Source: Opisthocomus hoazin (lineage: Eukaryota; Chordata; Aves; Opisthocomiformes; Opisthocomidae). Taken from it: DNA of 64,000 nt. The position numbers and the translations under genes are program-made. Positions 34,301 through 45,800 of this stretch are shown one piece after another. Within the stretch, counting starts at the first letter, position 1, and every line of letters starts with the position of its first letter. The stretch covers positions 26,513,320 to 26,577,319 of the forward strand of contig NC_134428.1 in the NCBI RefSeq assembly GCF_030867145.1, written 5' to 3'. The notes under the pieces are model-generated. The model did not search any database. It had not been told where the DNA came from and saw nothing but the letters and a program-made list of their open reading frames with translations.

Positions 34301-36774
34301 TGCTGCTACCACCATCAACAGAAAAGGGGATAAGGCGGCTCCTGAATGAAGATGTATTTTACAGCTCGTAAAGCCAAGGGGGACCACTATGGTGAGCTAT
34401 CCCATGGTGTCTAGCACGCGAGCACAAATACAGTTCTACTAGTGGCCACCCAACAGCTATACCTCTGGTGAAGTATTGGTGCTCCCAGTAATGGGTGGTA
34501 GAAGCTGTATCTCCATCAGACATTCTGCTGTTTACTCATCTGCATGCTCATTTGAAGAGGAATAAGATCAGACTGCAAGTTTCTCAGCAGTATAGGTATC
34601 ACAGCACTGACACAAACTGCAGAAGCCTAGTCTGTGAAAGCAATCTTTTCTCCTGAGACTGCCATTAGTCAATGGCCAAATAAAGCCACAAATCTTCTCC
34701 TGGTTGAATAAGCAGATAGGAGGAGAATCATTCCAGAGACACAAGAAACTACCTTGCTCTTTTTAGTTTACTTTTGTTAAATTTGATCATTGTGTAAACA
34801 GAGGACAGATAATGTTGGTTAGACTCAGAGTAGCACCATCTTACAAACTGCTTAGTATGAACTCTGTCAGTTCCAGCTCTACAGCCATATCACTCCGTCT
34901 TCCCTGTATTGCTGTGCTCCCGCGCGTCATGGATCCTGTGCTGTGGAAGTCTTTCTCTATCACCACAGGCCTTTCCAGACAAGCATAGTCTCTTGAGTCT
35001 CCCAGAATTCCTCAGTAGAGTGTATGTTCTTTCACAGAGCTATCCACATGTTCACTCATCTAGCCAGCAAAAACAACAAAAATTAAAAATAGTCTGTTTA
35101 ATCTTCAGTAATTTAATCTAATCTGCAAATCTGTTCCTGCTAGAGGCACAGCAATTCTGAAGATAGAGGCGCTAATCAAGTACAGAGATCTAAACTGTCA
35201 GTTCTAAAGCAAGCACCGTAATATTTGATGACATATATATCTATGTACTGGTGATCATAGCTGGAAAAGAGGAGGGGATGTTCTTTTTATGCTAGGAGAG
35301 GGAATGAACAACACAGGGGTCTTTGTTTTTAACAACGCACAAGCCAAGGATAAAGTTGCAACACAAAACTAGAGTACTTGGATTGCTTCTTCCTTGAAGC
35401 TCACAGAGACACGTCACTTGACAAAATCCAAAATCCCAGTATCAAATCTTGTATTTTTAGGGCTGGTGAACAGATTGATTTGATCAACACACTTCCTATT
35501 TTCAGGAAGTTCTACACTGGAGTGCAGCACAGAAACTGCTATGACAGCATTGGCTCTAAGTATTGTGTGCATGTACAACAGTCCAGTATTATATGGTATT
35601 TGCCTCTGTCTAGAAGTAGTATATTTATATTCGTATGGTACTGCAGGCCCAACACAAGGTGGCTTTTTGAGCCAAGCTGATTCACATGAAGCCTGATATA
35701 GGCAGTGCCAGAGTGCAGAAGTAACAGTCACTACAGTCTAAGCGCAAGTAGTGAGTTGTCTTTTGTGTTATCTTTTTCTAACATGGTCTGCCAAATGCTG
35801 AAAAAGTTGTAAGCCATAGGCAAATCTAAATAAAGCATTAGTTTAAGGAAGGAATCAGGGAATCAGTGTGGATAGCTCAGTGAAGCTGTTTTCATAACAT
35901 ACTTTTACATTCAAAAACAGACAATAGATATATGCAGAATGAGATTCACAGCATTAGAGAAAAAAACCTAAAAATGCTTTAACACAAATCAACAGCATGC
36001 CTCACCTGGTTTCAATGTGCAGAACTGGTTACCTCATTTTCACAATGACATTATGGTTTTCAGTGGCTTGCACAGTGGTTCCCACAGCTCAATATATTGC
36101 AGTAGGAAGCGCACCAGTGCCAAACACATAGGTAATACAACCATTTGACTCCTAATACCAGTCTCTTCCTTATACAGTTAAGGATCTATGCCATTTAAAG
36201 TCTACTGATCTCTCCCATCACCTTCCCTTACCTTCATGCCCTAAAATCCGCACTGCTGCTACCACTGAGGTTTGTTTTTTTTTTGTCTGCTGGAGATAAG
36301 GATGAAGTTAGTTATTTAATCAGCATTCTGTGGGAGGGAGAAGACAGGATGCGTTCTTCCCTGGCTGGGAAATCTTGGTCCAGCTCTGAGCAAATAAATG
36401 CAGTCAACTTAATATTTCTGGGGCTAGATAGTCCAGTGGCATGGAAGTCAACTGCCAGTCTGAATTGAGCTTGTGTACATAAACTCAGTAAAAGTCTAGG
36501 GTTTGTTTACAATATGCCTGTCTCACATTTTCTGACGTTCATTATAATCAAAGTTTTCCCATTGCTGCAATATAGTTGCTTGCATTTGCAAACTGTGTAT
36601 TAAAAATTAATTTATCCCTCTGGGTCTGATATGCAGAGAGCTACGTGTGATTCGGCACCTGTACAGTCAGTTACAGAAATGCTTTCTGTAGCCATATGAT
36701 TCAGAAACTTACACGAGAACACAGCTGGAATACATGTCTCTTTAAAGAGAACAGCTGTGTGTAGTCTGTCTTAA
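31331..36774. other. IL9R 3' UTR and intergenic DNA
   Basis: No gene recognised. The IL9R 3' UTR begins here, but no AATAAA was seen within the first 2 kb; candidates farther on are 34070-34075, 34104-34109 and 35829-35834. The rest is AT-rich sequence without recognisable transposons. Confidence 0.5.
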
Positions 36775-37380
36775 GTGTCACGGCCTCAAGTGCACCAATA
36801 GGCTTTAACTGGCCTGACCAGTCTCACCTGGAACTCGCACCCACACCCTCTGCCCAGGGCTTGGGAGCTCCATTTAACCTGTCCTTAGGCCTGAGTGACA
36901 TGATTTCTCTTCAGTTCTGTCTCTGTGTCACTTCCTGGATGGCCGCTGCACCTAGGCTTCAGGTAGGCTGTATTTCGGTCGGACTCCTCGGGTGGATGTT
37001 GTAGCTTGTTCCCAGTGCTCTCTCTGTCCCTGACTCCCGGATGCACTGTGCACCCACGTCGTAGCCTTGTTTCCAGCCTCACCTCCTAGCGAGACCTCGG
37101 GCCTATGTTAGAGCTTTGTCCCCAGCCCATCTGCATCCCCGCTGCTGCCGGACTCCCTGGCTGGGCCCTGGACGTGGTACAACACCTCATCCTCCCTGCA
37201 GCGGCAGCGCACCTCGCCACGACCACCGGGCTCTGCCCGCGGAATCGCCCCGCGGCCGCGAGGGCCCGCCCGGCCTCCCGCGGCGGCGCGCAGGCAGTGC
37301 GCGGCCCCTCACTGCCACCTGCAGGAGCAGCCACGTTCCCGCAGAACCCGGGACCCCACCGGCGTTTCTGGCGTGATTTT
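36775..37380 (+). other. CpG-rich island of unclear origin, possible LTR
   Basis: A GC-rich block inside AT-rich intergenic DNA, very dense in CpG at about 37200-37340, including a GCGGCCGC site near 37254. It opens with TGTCACGG and has a TATA-like ATTTAA near 36871, features that would fit a retroviral LTR, but no matching 3' end or target duplication was found. A diverged internal repeat of about 50-60 bp is visible (GTAGCTTGTTCCCAG near 37000, GTAGCCTTGTTTCCAG near 37061, AGAGCTTTGTCCCCAG near 37110). It could instead be a promoter CpG island or a decayed minisatellite. I do not recognise a gene. Confidence 0.4.
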
Positions 37381-40049
37381 GTTGGCCCACTCTCGTCTAC
37401 TAAATGACGTTTTCCCTCCCCTTGGTAATCAAATGTCTGTCACCAGGTGGATAGAAAAGATACACGCAATTCTCAAAAAAATCACCACTGCAATTCCCTC
37501 GGCAGGTAGGGGAGGAGCAGTTCACTTCTCTGAATACTGCACTAAACCATCTTACCCAAGACAACACCTAATACCCTCTAGGAAAGGAGTTCTTCGTTAT
37601 ATCTGTACTTCTCTGCAATACTGTGTATTCAGAAAATCTGGTCAACCGTGTCCAGGACATTAACTGAGGCTGCAATAGGTACTGGAAGAGCAGAGATGTG
37701 ACTGCTTTCACACACTGGTGAGAAATGCGAAGGGGCAGAGCCACTTAAACAGAATGACAGATTTAGAAGTTTAAATGCGGTCATTGTGTAAACTTCAACA
37801 GAATTACAAGCCACCATATACTAAATACATAGTTCAGAAAGATTCACAACACGTCTTCCATAAATGGATTAAAACTAAACATAGACAAAGGCTCCTGATC
37901 AAACACAGAAATGAGGGTCTCAAAATATTTTGCACTAAAGGTAGCTGGAGCAAAACATCGAAGCAGCTTCAAAATTTGTATCAGTCTATGAAAGGAATTC
38001 TATCTCCACATTCATGTTTGGGGGCCATGGAAATAGGATTTAAATTGTGCTTGAAATAGGATCTCTACAGTCAGAAACAGAAAGATATTTTAGATACCTC
38101 ATTTAATTATCTAGATTTTACATGTGCCAAAGAGCTCGCTCTCTGTTACTGTTATCAATGAGAGACTACATCAGTTATACCCGCTTTGTGAATTCTGTTT
38201 ATACTACTGCTGTTACTTCTGTTGATTTCTTTTTTCCCTGTGTTTTGTGTAGAAGTACCTCCTACGTTAATTCTCTTTATATGGATTGCTGCACACTTCT
38301 TTTTGTTTTCCAAATATAATGTTTTTTCCTAAAATAAAAATACACTCGAAAAGTAGTAGATTATCTGTTAACGTGGCCTCCACAGTTTCTACTGCTTGCA
38401 CTGTGAAAAGCAAACACATGCACCACATAGCAAAAATGCTACAGCAGAAATTAACTGCAGTTTTACAAAACTACTGCACTTTTTTGACAGGAGTAATGGT
38501 TTGGGCATACCTAAAACTAGAGTAGGCTTTCTCCAAGCTGTCTCAATTTAGAGGTCATGTGACAGCAGAAGGTTAGCACCTAGGACTTCAGAGGAATGCA
38601 TTTGCACTTGAATTTGGTTCTTGGAAAATTACAAAGGCATTTTCTGAGTGATACTGTTCAGGTCACATAACCTTCAGCAGTAGGAAGATACTTGTAACTT
38701 TAGTAGGTAAAAGCATAAAATCCCCTTATCAAGAAAGGGTAGGCAGAAGATTTGTTGTATTATTTTTAAAATTTTGTTAATGAACTGGGATCATGGAAAG
38801 TAAAGATTTCTGGGAAAACATCAATGCTGAATTATGGTAAAGAAAGTAGGAGAAACTCTGCGACACAGCAAAAAGATTTTGTGTAGCTTAGATAGGGCAT
38901 TAATACTGTGTTTGTAGTTACTGAATGCTTTGTCATTCCGCTGGTTTTCACGTACGTGAATTCAAACAGATCCTCCTGCCCAAAAGGCAGATTCTTCTCC
39001 ATTTGGTCTGGCAAAATTTCCCCTCATCTGGTCACATTTTTGGCTCTATAACTAGGCACTATCATAATGGTCCACACAGCTGACTGAACAGTTGGATTTA
39101 TGTTTGTTTATGTCCTTGCATATTTTCACAAGGCTCAAAAAGTATCAGGATCGTCACAGAACTAGTAAAATTTATGGATCGCACAGAGCAAAGTTTACAG
39201 TTATTTCAAATGTTACACAGCCGAGAGTTGTGAACATTAAGAAAAGGAAGGAATAAAGAAGAGCAGACGCATAATATTGCATGACTACTCAGTTAAGCTG
39301 TATGTGTCAAGACAGTTCTGTTCAGACTCACTTCCTGTTCCAGTAGGGCTAACTTACGCAGACATGATATTCTGATTCATTTGTATCCCTGCTTATCTCA
39401 GCTGTGGATCAGCCATACAGACTATACATGTATTTCACTACGTGTGAGGCAAACACAATTCAGGCAACAGCATCACTGTAAGCAGTTTGCTATGTTCTGC
39501 TGCTTAACACCAGACAAAGTAAACTGTAGCATTTTCCTTTACAGAAAAACAAAGAATGGTGCCTCCAGAACAGAAGTAGTAAAGCACACAGTAGCATCCA
39601 AAGCTGTTTCATGAAATACCAGTATATCATATCAATTAAAGACTTTCAGCATGGAAAGCATTCATCAATGCTGTAAAGAGAAGTTCTGCTGTGTTGTCCT
39701 TTGAGATGAAGACAATGCTGCAGAGTCCAATGGCTTCATCTTGCCAAGTTTAGGGTACCAGACCTGCTGGAAAACTTGTACAGTAGAGATTTTTATCTCT
39801 TGCTCACTTGAAAATAAACTAGGAAGCTAAAATTAAATAGAAAAAGGGGCAACAACAAAATCTACGAGTTTGTCAGCAGTCTGAGGAAAAAGGGAGAGTA
39901 GAGGCCCATTACTGAGCAGGAAATGGAGTGAATAATAGATGATGTGTAATGGATTGAAGGATACACCACCCTCTTTGTTTCAGTAGAACAATGTAGTTTA
40001 ACAATGAAGATAATTACTATGATTCATTTTAACAAGATGATAGTAGCAC
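37381..40049. other. Intergenic DNA, AT-rich
   Basis: No gene or clear repeat recognised. The 39800-40050 end may contain more of the LINE relic that follows. Confidence 0.5.
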
Positions 40050-41029
40050 ACACAAAATTTGAGTTAAAACCCTTAACAGGTGTGTTAAATTCTGCAGGCC
40101 CAGATGGAATTTGCCCTAAAGTATTTTTTGCAAAAACAAGAAAAACCCCAAGCAAACTACAAATAACTACCCAAAGCAGTCTCTGCAACACTGAAAGTTA
40201 TTTCTGAGAAGCCATGCAGAACAAGAAACCTGGAGGACTTCTGAAAGATAACCAATCTCAACTTTAAATGTAGGAAAAATAGGGCCCAAAATAATGATAA
40301 ACCAACTAGCCTAACTTGGTTCTTAAAAACAGTTCTGGAACAAATTACTAAAACCATATTTTTTAAATATCTAGAGGATTAAAAAGTGAGAAACAATATA
40401 AATTGATTCATGAACATCCATCTTTGACAATAGAGTTTACTTGCTGATGATGGGGAAGATCATCATCCCTGTTATATAATTTGACTTCGGTAAGAATTTT
40501 GACACAGTTCAATTTTGAAGAATACTAGCGAAGCTAGTTGGCCTAAATGATACCACCTAGACTAATGAATGAATGATTACACTTTTTGAAAATGCATCTG
40601 ATTCTAATCATTAATAGTTCCCCATTAAACTGGAATGGCTTTTCAAGTGGTCTTCCAGGAGTTTGTGCTGGCTCAGTCTTGGTCTGATTAAAAATTTTTA
40701 TTAATTCTGGTGTCGAAATAGAGCATGCAAGTGCATATAAGATTTCTGACATTGTTCTGGGAAGGATTTTAGTCATTTTGGGAGACAAAAATTAGGAGAA
40801 AAAAGATTGTGACAGACTTTAAATACAGTCTAAATAACATGAAATTCTATAAAGCACGAAGTATTGCACTTCGAAAGAGAAAGCAAATGCATTAATATAA
40901 ACTGGGGAATAATAGCTTATTAGCAATATACTGAAATAGGATGTGAGAGCTGCAGTGTACCATAATATAAATAATGAATTAAAGTAGATGTTACTGCAAA
41001 TAGACCAATACTATTATAGCACATAATAA

Positions 41030-41034
41030 GAGAT
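41030..41034. repeat. 5-bp target-site duplication, left copy
   Basis: GAGAT immediately before the LTR, identical to the right copy at 41436-41440. Confidence 0.88.
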
Positions 41035-41435
41035 TGTTTTGGTTTCGGCTGCCGCCGGCAACAAAAGTGCCACGCGGCCGCCCCTCCCCCCACCGGCGTG
41101 CGGAGGAGAATGAAAAGAGGCAGAAACCGGTGGGTCGGGATAAGGGCAGTTTAACAGAACAGCAAACAGAGGGAAACAGGAACAACAACGATACAGATAA
41201 GGAGAAAGCACGACAGAAACAGCCCCACTCTCTGGGACCGCACCGGCGCCGCACGCTCCCGAGCTGCGAGAGTGAGTTCCCCCCACCTCGCCCCCCCCAC
41301 CGGAACCCAGCGTGACGTCACATGGTATGGAATACCGGGCTCTGTTTGGCCAGGTGGGGTCAGCCCCCACCCCCCGGCTGTGCCCCTTCCTGGAGTCCGG
41401 TGAAAATTAACCCTGTCCTGGCCAAACCCAGGACA
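41035..41435 (-). mobile_element. Solo LTR of an endogenous retrovirus, minus strand
   Basis: A 401-bp element with TG...CA ends flanked by perfect 5-bp direct repeats GAGAT at 41030-41034 and 41436-41440. Read on the minus strand it begins TGTCCTGGTTTGG and carries TGACGTCA beside a CCATACCATG-type block, which I recall as typical of a widespread avian ERVL-like LTR family. No internal viral genes are adjacent, so it is a solo LTR left by recombination. A 5-bp target duplication is usual for class III (ERVL) elements. The family assignment is from memory; the ends and duplication are seen directly. Confidence 0.88.
41313..41320. promoter_or_regulatory. CRE palindrome TGACGTCA inside the LTR
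   Basis: A perfect full cAMP-response element within the LTR, on the upstream side of its minus-strand promoter region. Confidence 0.6.
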
Positions 41436-41440
41436 GAGAT
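41436..41440. repeat. 5-bp target-site duplication, right copy
   Basis: GAGAT immediately after the LTR. Removing the LTR and one copy restores a continuous stretch of the LINE relic. Confidence 0.88.
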
Positions 41441-41610
41441 GTAATTTCAGAATGGTAGCGAGTACTTATTTTATTCTACTTGTAACAAATGAGGCCACAG
41501 TTGAATAGTATATCCAAGCCTAGGCATGATACCTTCAGGAAGATGTAAATCAGTTGGAAAGAATCCGGGGAAGAAAATCTGCCCATGGAGAGGCCAAGAA
41601 TTCGGACACA

Positions 41611-42425
41611 GTCTAAATAAGAGTGAAGGTATAGCTAAAACAAAAGAACACCCCCCCCCCGCCCCTCCCCACCTATTAGAAGTTTATGATTGGTTGTTCT
41701 GCTTGTCTGCTGAAGAAGAGAAAAATCATCATGCAGTAAAGTTGATTTTAGCTGGCTATTGCAAAAACCTTTGTAAAGAAAGTAGTTCAACACCGGGACA
41801 CTGCAGCTGCCCCAGCCCTGCACCCTGTCCTCCATTTGAAGCGGAGTATCTATATCTTGTAGATTCTGATGCAGTTCACTAAATTAGATGGTCCTTCCCC
41901 GCATCATCCTTCTAAGTAATCCCTCACGATTCAACAATCCCTTGACAAATTCGAATTATTTGCCACGAAGTGTCGTGCACAGAAGGCCCCCGGCTGGCAG
42001 CACGCCTGTGGTCCTGGCCGTGGCTCGCACTGCATCTGGCCCACTCCTGCGAGGACACGTGCTTTCAGTGCTTGTGCACAGCAGGAACGCTCTGCCTGCC
42101 CCTGTACCCGAATGGACACCTGCTGCGAGGGCTAACGGCGACTCGGTCCCCAGACCGCCAAGGAAAGCCTCGTAACGAAAACGGTGTGTCAGAACCGGTG
42201 AATTCACACTCGAGGGGCAAAGGGTACGTGTATTTTTTCCAGACAAGGCACGTTTTTAGGAGCGAACGTCTGTGCTGAAATCGTGTTTATGAGGCATCGG
42301 AGTTCGCGGCTGCAACAACTCGCTGCTCCCGTAGGCCCTTCGCGAGGCGAGTCACCGCAGCCAGGCCGCGCCCCGGCAAACCCCCTGAGACGGCAGACGA
42401 CGCCCCGGCATCACCCGCCCCCTCC
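41611..42425. other. Sequence upstream of the PDPK1 CpG island
   Basis: A poly(C)-rich tract lies at about 41650-41670. GC and CpG content rise from about 41960. Short open frames on both strands reflect the base composition; no gene recognised. Confidence 0.5.
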
Positions 42426-42433
42426 TGACGTCA
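42426..42433. promoter_or_regulatory. CRE palindrome TGACGTCA upstream of PDPK1
   Basis: A perfect CRE about 430 bp upstream of the PDPK1 start codon, inside the CpG island. Confidence 0.55.
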
Positions 42434-42658
42434 CCAGGTTGTCGCTCCCACGGCGCTGTTGCGTCGTGGCACGAACCCGTATGTGAGCGCAAGGTGGAGG
42501 CAGGGGAGGTCGCGCCGCCAGGCTGCCCTGCCCTCTTCTGCCCTCACCCCGCTCAGCTTCCTGACAGGAACTGAAGCCGGCAGCGTCACCCCTACAACTG
42601 CACATGCTCACTTTGGCTGAGGACGCTGAGGCTGACGGGGAACGTGCTGTCCGGGCTC

Positions 42659-42666
42659 TCACGTGA
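42659..42666. promoter_or_regulatory. TCACGTGA E-box palindrome, PDPK1 promoter
   Basis: An 8-bp palindrome with a CACGTG core, the kind of site bound by USF, MYC or MiT/TFE factors. About 190 bp upstream of the ATG. Confidence 0.5.
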
Positions 42667-42746
42667 GTAGCAGATGACTTCACCAATGAACGAGCGGGAT
42701 GCACGGAAGTTCTGCCCACGGCGGAGGGGGGGGGCATTGTTGTGGG

Positions 42747-42754
42747 TGACGTCA
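42747..42754. promoter_or_regulatory. CRE palindrome TGACGTCA, PDPK1 proximal promoter
   Basis: A perfect CRE 103-110 bp before the start codon, about 25 bp from an inverted CCAAT box. Confidence 0.65.
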
Positions 42755-42856
42755 CGGGCGGAGGATGCGGGCGCCCCATTGGCCCGGGCTCGGCGGCCGT
42801 GCGCTGGGGTCTTAAAGGGCGACGGGAGCGCGGGCCGCGCCGGCCGGGCGGGGCCC

Positions 42857-42880
42857 ATGGCTAGCACCAGCAGCCACCTG
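42857..42880 (+). CDS. PDPK1: PDPK1 exon 1: eight codons
   Basis: ATG followed by seven codons, MASTSSHL, then donor gtaagt in phase 0. Human PDPK1 has the equivalent MARTTSQL before YDAVPIQ, so this very short coding exon is the true start despite having no A or G at -3. Confidence 0.93.
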
Positions 42881-45800
42881 GTAAGTGCGGGCTGCGGGGG
42901 CAGCGCCGCGGCCGCCCGGGACTGCCGGCCGCCGTGGCCCGCGGTGCGCTGGGGGAAGAAGTAGGCCTGGGCGCCGGCCCGTGAGGGGGTGGCCACCCGC
43001 GCCCTACACGCTGCTGGGCTGCGGGGTCGTGGTGGGGTTTCGCGGGCGGCCCCGGCGCCTGACGCCCGCTCGGGCGGGGAGGGCGGCAGGGCGAGCGCTG
43101 CCGTGCGTGGGACCGGCCTCGGCGCTGCTGCTCCCGGTCCTCGTTCCGCCCCCTGCTCTAGCCGGCGGGGCCCGGAGGCGCGAGGCGAGCGCGGTGGCGG
43201 CGGCCCCCCGAGCTTGGCCTGTCCGCGGGAGGAAGCGGGGCCGGCGCCGGGGCCGTAGCAGCTGCCCCGCGGCCTCTGGCGGAGCTTCGCTCTCGGTTCC
43301 GGGTACGGGGCGTTGGCGTCGCTCTGCCGGGCCGTTTCCCGCCGGGAGTGTCGGCGTTGTTGCCCTAGGGGAGCCACCTGTGACTCGGTGATCGATTTCT
43401 TTTGTAGCGGAAACAGAGGCGTGAGGAGGACGGTGAGGGTCATGGATAGGACACCGTGTCAAACACGGGTGTTTACGTTAGGCTGACAGTGCGAAACTGT
43501 AATATTTTGTGAGAGTGCTGACTAATATAAGATGGAGTTGTAGCTGATGCACAGAAGCAGTAGTGATGAATGTTAGTTTGCATTGTAGATTGTAAAGTTG
43601 GCTAGTATAGAAATTCCCTTATGAGAAGAGTGTCTTTTGCAAAAATAACTACCAACTTTCATTAAGACTGGTGTAACTAACTGGCAGTGATATGCTGCTT
43701 GTCCCTGGGTATACGCTGCTGTGCTTTTGGGTCTCATGTTCCTTCTGTCGGTTGCAAGCTGACAAGCTCCACTCTGCAGCACTTAAAACTTTTTCATCAG
43801 TTGGAATTGGCTAAGGAGGGTCTTCTGCATGGACACAGTCATAGCTGTGTTGATTCTTGAAGTCCTGTTTCAGTGTGCTCACCTCTTCATGCTCAGTGTT
43901 TTTTCATCAGGGTGTTACACATAATCATGCTTGGCTGGAGACGAGAATTATTATGTGGAATAGCTCTGCAGGGGAGGCCATGAGATGCTTCATTGAGGAT
44001 TATGAAATAAAATAATTTCTGATTATTAAAGGAATTAGTTTTGCTTTCCTGCCACTTTATAGAGCTCCATATGGCTGCTTCTCAGCATCAGAGATGACTT
44101 CTGTTTACTTGGAATCTTTTAAATAGGGAGTATGATTCCACTCGTCCTTCTGCCCTTGTTTGTTCCTTCTCTTTCCATATTTTTCTTCTCCAAAATACTT
44201 CCATTTGCATTCCCTTTCTGTATATGGTTTAGGCCCCTGCCTGCAAGAGAAATGTACAGAAGGAGAATGAATGAAGAACAAAGTTGACAACCATTTTCGT
44301 TAAAACTAAAATATTTTTTCAGGGTGGCTTATTTTTAATTCCTTCATCCTGTTTAATGTTTCTCTGGTCAGGTGAGTGTACTGACTGGCAATAGCAGATA
44401 AAGCTGGCTTGATTCAGCTAGCCTTTCTGTAATTGGGATGCTATCAAATATGGGAAATCCAGTGTTTCTGAGACTGAGGAAGTTAGTGTTAATGTTTCTG
44501 TGATGGAATTAATGACATGATTGAGTTCTGTGATTATTTTACTATGAGTGCAAAAGACTAGGGGCAGAAATAGAGCACAACTTTGAAAGGAATATTCCTG
44601 CATTCCTCTGCCGAAACAAGTTTTTTTTTTGTATTCATGTGTGTAGGGACAATTCCTAAAACATTCTATTTTCTGGAGACGTGGTACCAAGGAGAGAATT
44701 GCACTTTTCAGAAGGGTACAACTTTAGTGCCACTTTAGTTGCGGGTGTCGGTGGGGTCCTAGTTATTTGATGCTAATGCCTTCATAAGCACACTGGGTCT
44801 CACATCAAGAAGCACTCTCCCTCTCTAAATCACGAGTCTGAAAGGATGGTTATTTACATCTTCATTTTCAGCAACATCTTCACTGGAAGGTTTAGCTGCT
44901 TTAGCAATAATTATATTCTACCAGCGTTTCTGACCTGATAAAACCTATAGTATAGTCATGGATGTGTCTGAACAAAACTGCTGGTTCCCTCCCTGCCCCC
45001 CCCCGCCCGCCCCCCCCCGCAGAACTAATACAAACTGCACTTTTCAAAGAACTGGGCTCTTAGTAGAGTAAGTTCTGTATGTATGCTATGAATTAGACTA
45101 GGATATGGTAAGTTGTGTTTGTACTTAGATATAAAGCCTTCAGACAGGCTTGAGAGGCTTTCCTTATGTACTTACCTGCTTAATATTCTCTTCTCTTGGG
45201 TTTTTAGCGTAAGGCTATGACTAGTCATCATCGCTCATGCGTAGTCTTTTAACTGGGATAAGTTTTCTGTAAGTCTGTTACCAAAGCAGGCGGCAGGAGT
45301 AGAAAATAGAAAAAGATATAGATGTTGAGATGGTGCTCAAAGGTGAAAAAATGGAGGAAGCTTAAAAGGAAAAACTTGGAAGGGCACGCTGACTATTGAA
45401 GTAGTTGCAGGTATTTTGGTAAAGAAGGCATGAAACCAGAGGTGCAGTCACTTTGTTATACTGAAAAAAAAAGTAATAAACTGCCAAAGTAATAAAAATA
45501 GGTTTTCTCTATGAAGATGTGAAATGTTTTAGTAATGCCTGTTTTTTAACAGCAGAGTTGTATTTTATATAAATTTTTTTCTAGAAAAGCTGTATGGATT
45601 GTTGTAGAACTAGTGTATTTATGACATCAGAAAATATGCCAGTGATAAATTACTTTTTTAATATGGAAAGATAAAAACATAATTCAGAAAACACTGTATT
45701 TGAAAGATAAAATCCTTCTCCAAGTTTTTCCTATTGGAGCTTCCTGAAGAATTTGTAAGAAGCCAAGGAATTATTGTTTCTGGTATTTCAAATGGGAAAA

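Larger units (their letters stand above)
40050..41610 (+). mobile_element. Ancient CR1-clade LINE relic, split by an LTR
   Basis: Conceptual translation of the + strand, with many stops and frame changes, still shows reverse-transcriptase landmarks in the right order: PDGICPK near 40100 (like PDGMHPR), FDFGKNFDTV near 40480 (the DFSKAFD motif), SGLPGVCAGSV near 40660 (like [10 protein letters not shown]), and RPQLNSI near 41490 (like RPHLEYC). The last lies beyond the solo LTR at 41035-41435, which therefore inserted into the relic. The divergence is far greater than for the CR1 copy at 17880, suggesting an old CR1/L3-type lineage. Limits are approximate. Confidence 0.72.
42600..43440 (+). 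promoter_or_regulatory. PDPK1: PDPK1 CpG-island promoter
   Basis: A CpG-dense, GC-rich block spans the PDPK1 first exon and the start of intron 1. Upstream of the ATG it holds an E-box palindrome TCACGTGA (42659-42666), CCAAT (42683-42687), a CRE TGACGTCA (42747-42754) and an inverted CCAAT (ATTGG, 42778-42782), all within 200 bp. There is no clear TATA box; TTAAAG near 42811 is weak. This is a housekeeping-type promoter, in line with ubiquitous PDPK1 expression. Confidence 0.8.

Noticed and set aside
42592-43443. 283-codon minus-strand open frame over the PDPK1 CpG island, plus other long frames there
   Set aside because: GC-rich, stop-poor sequence opens several frames on both strands at once; the protein is Pro/Arg/Ala-rich with no domain, and the region is explained as promoter, exon 1 and intron start.
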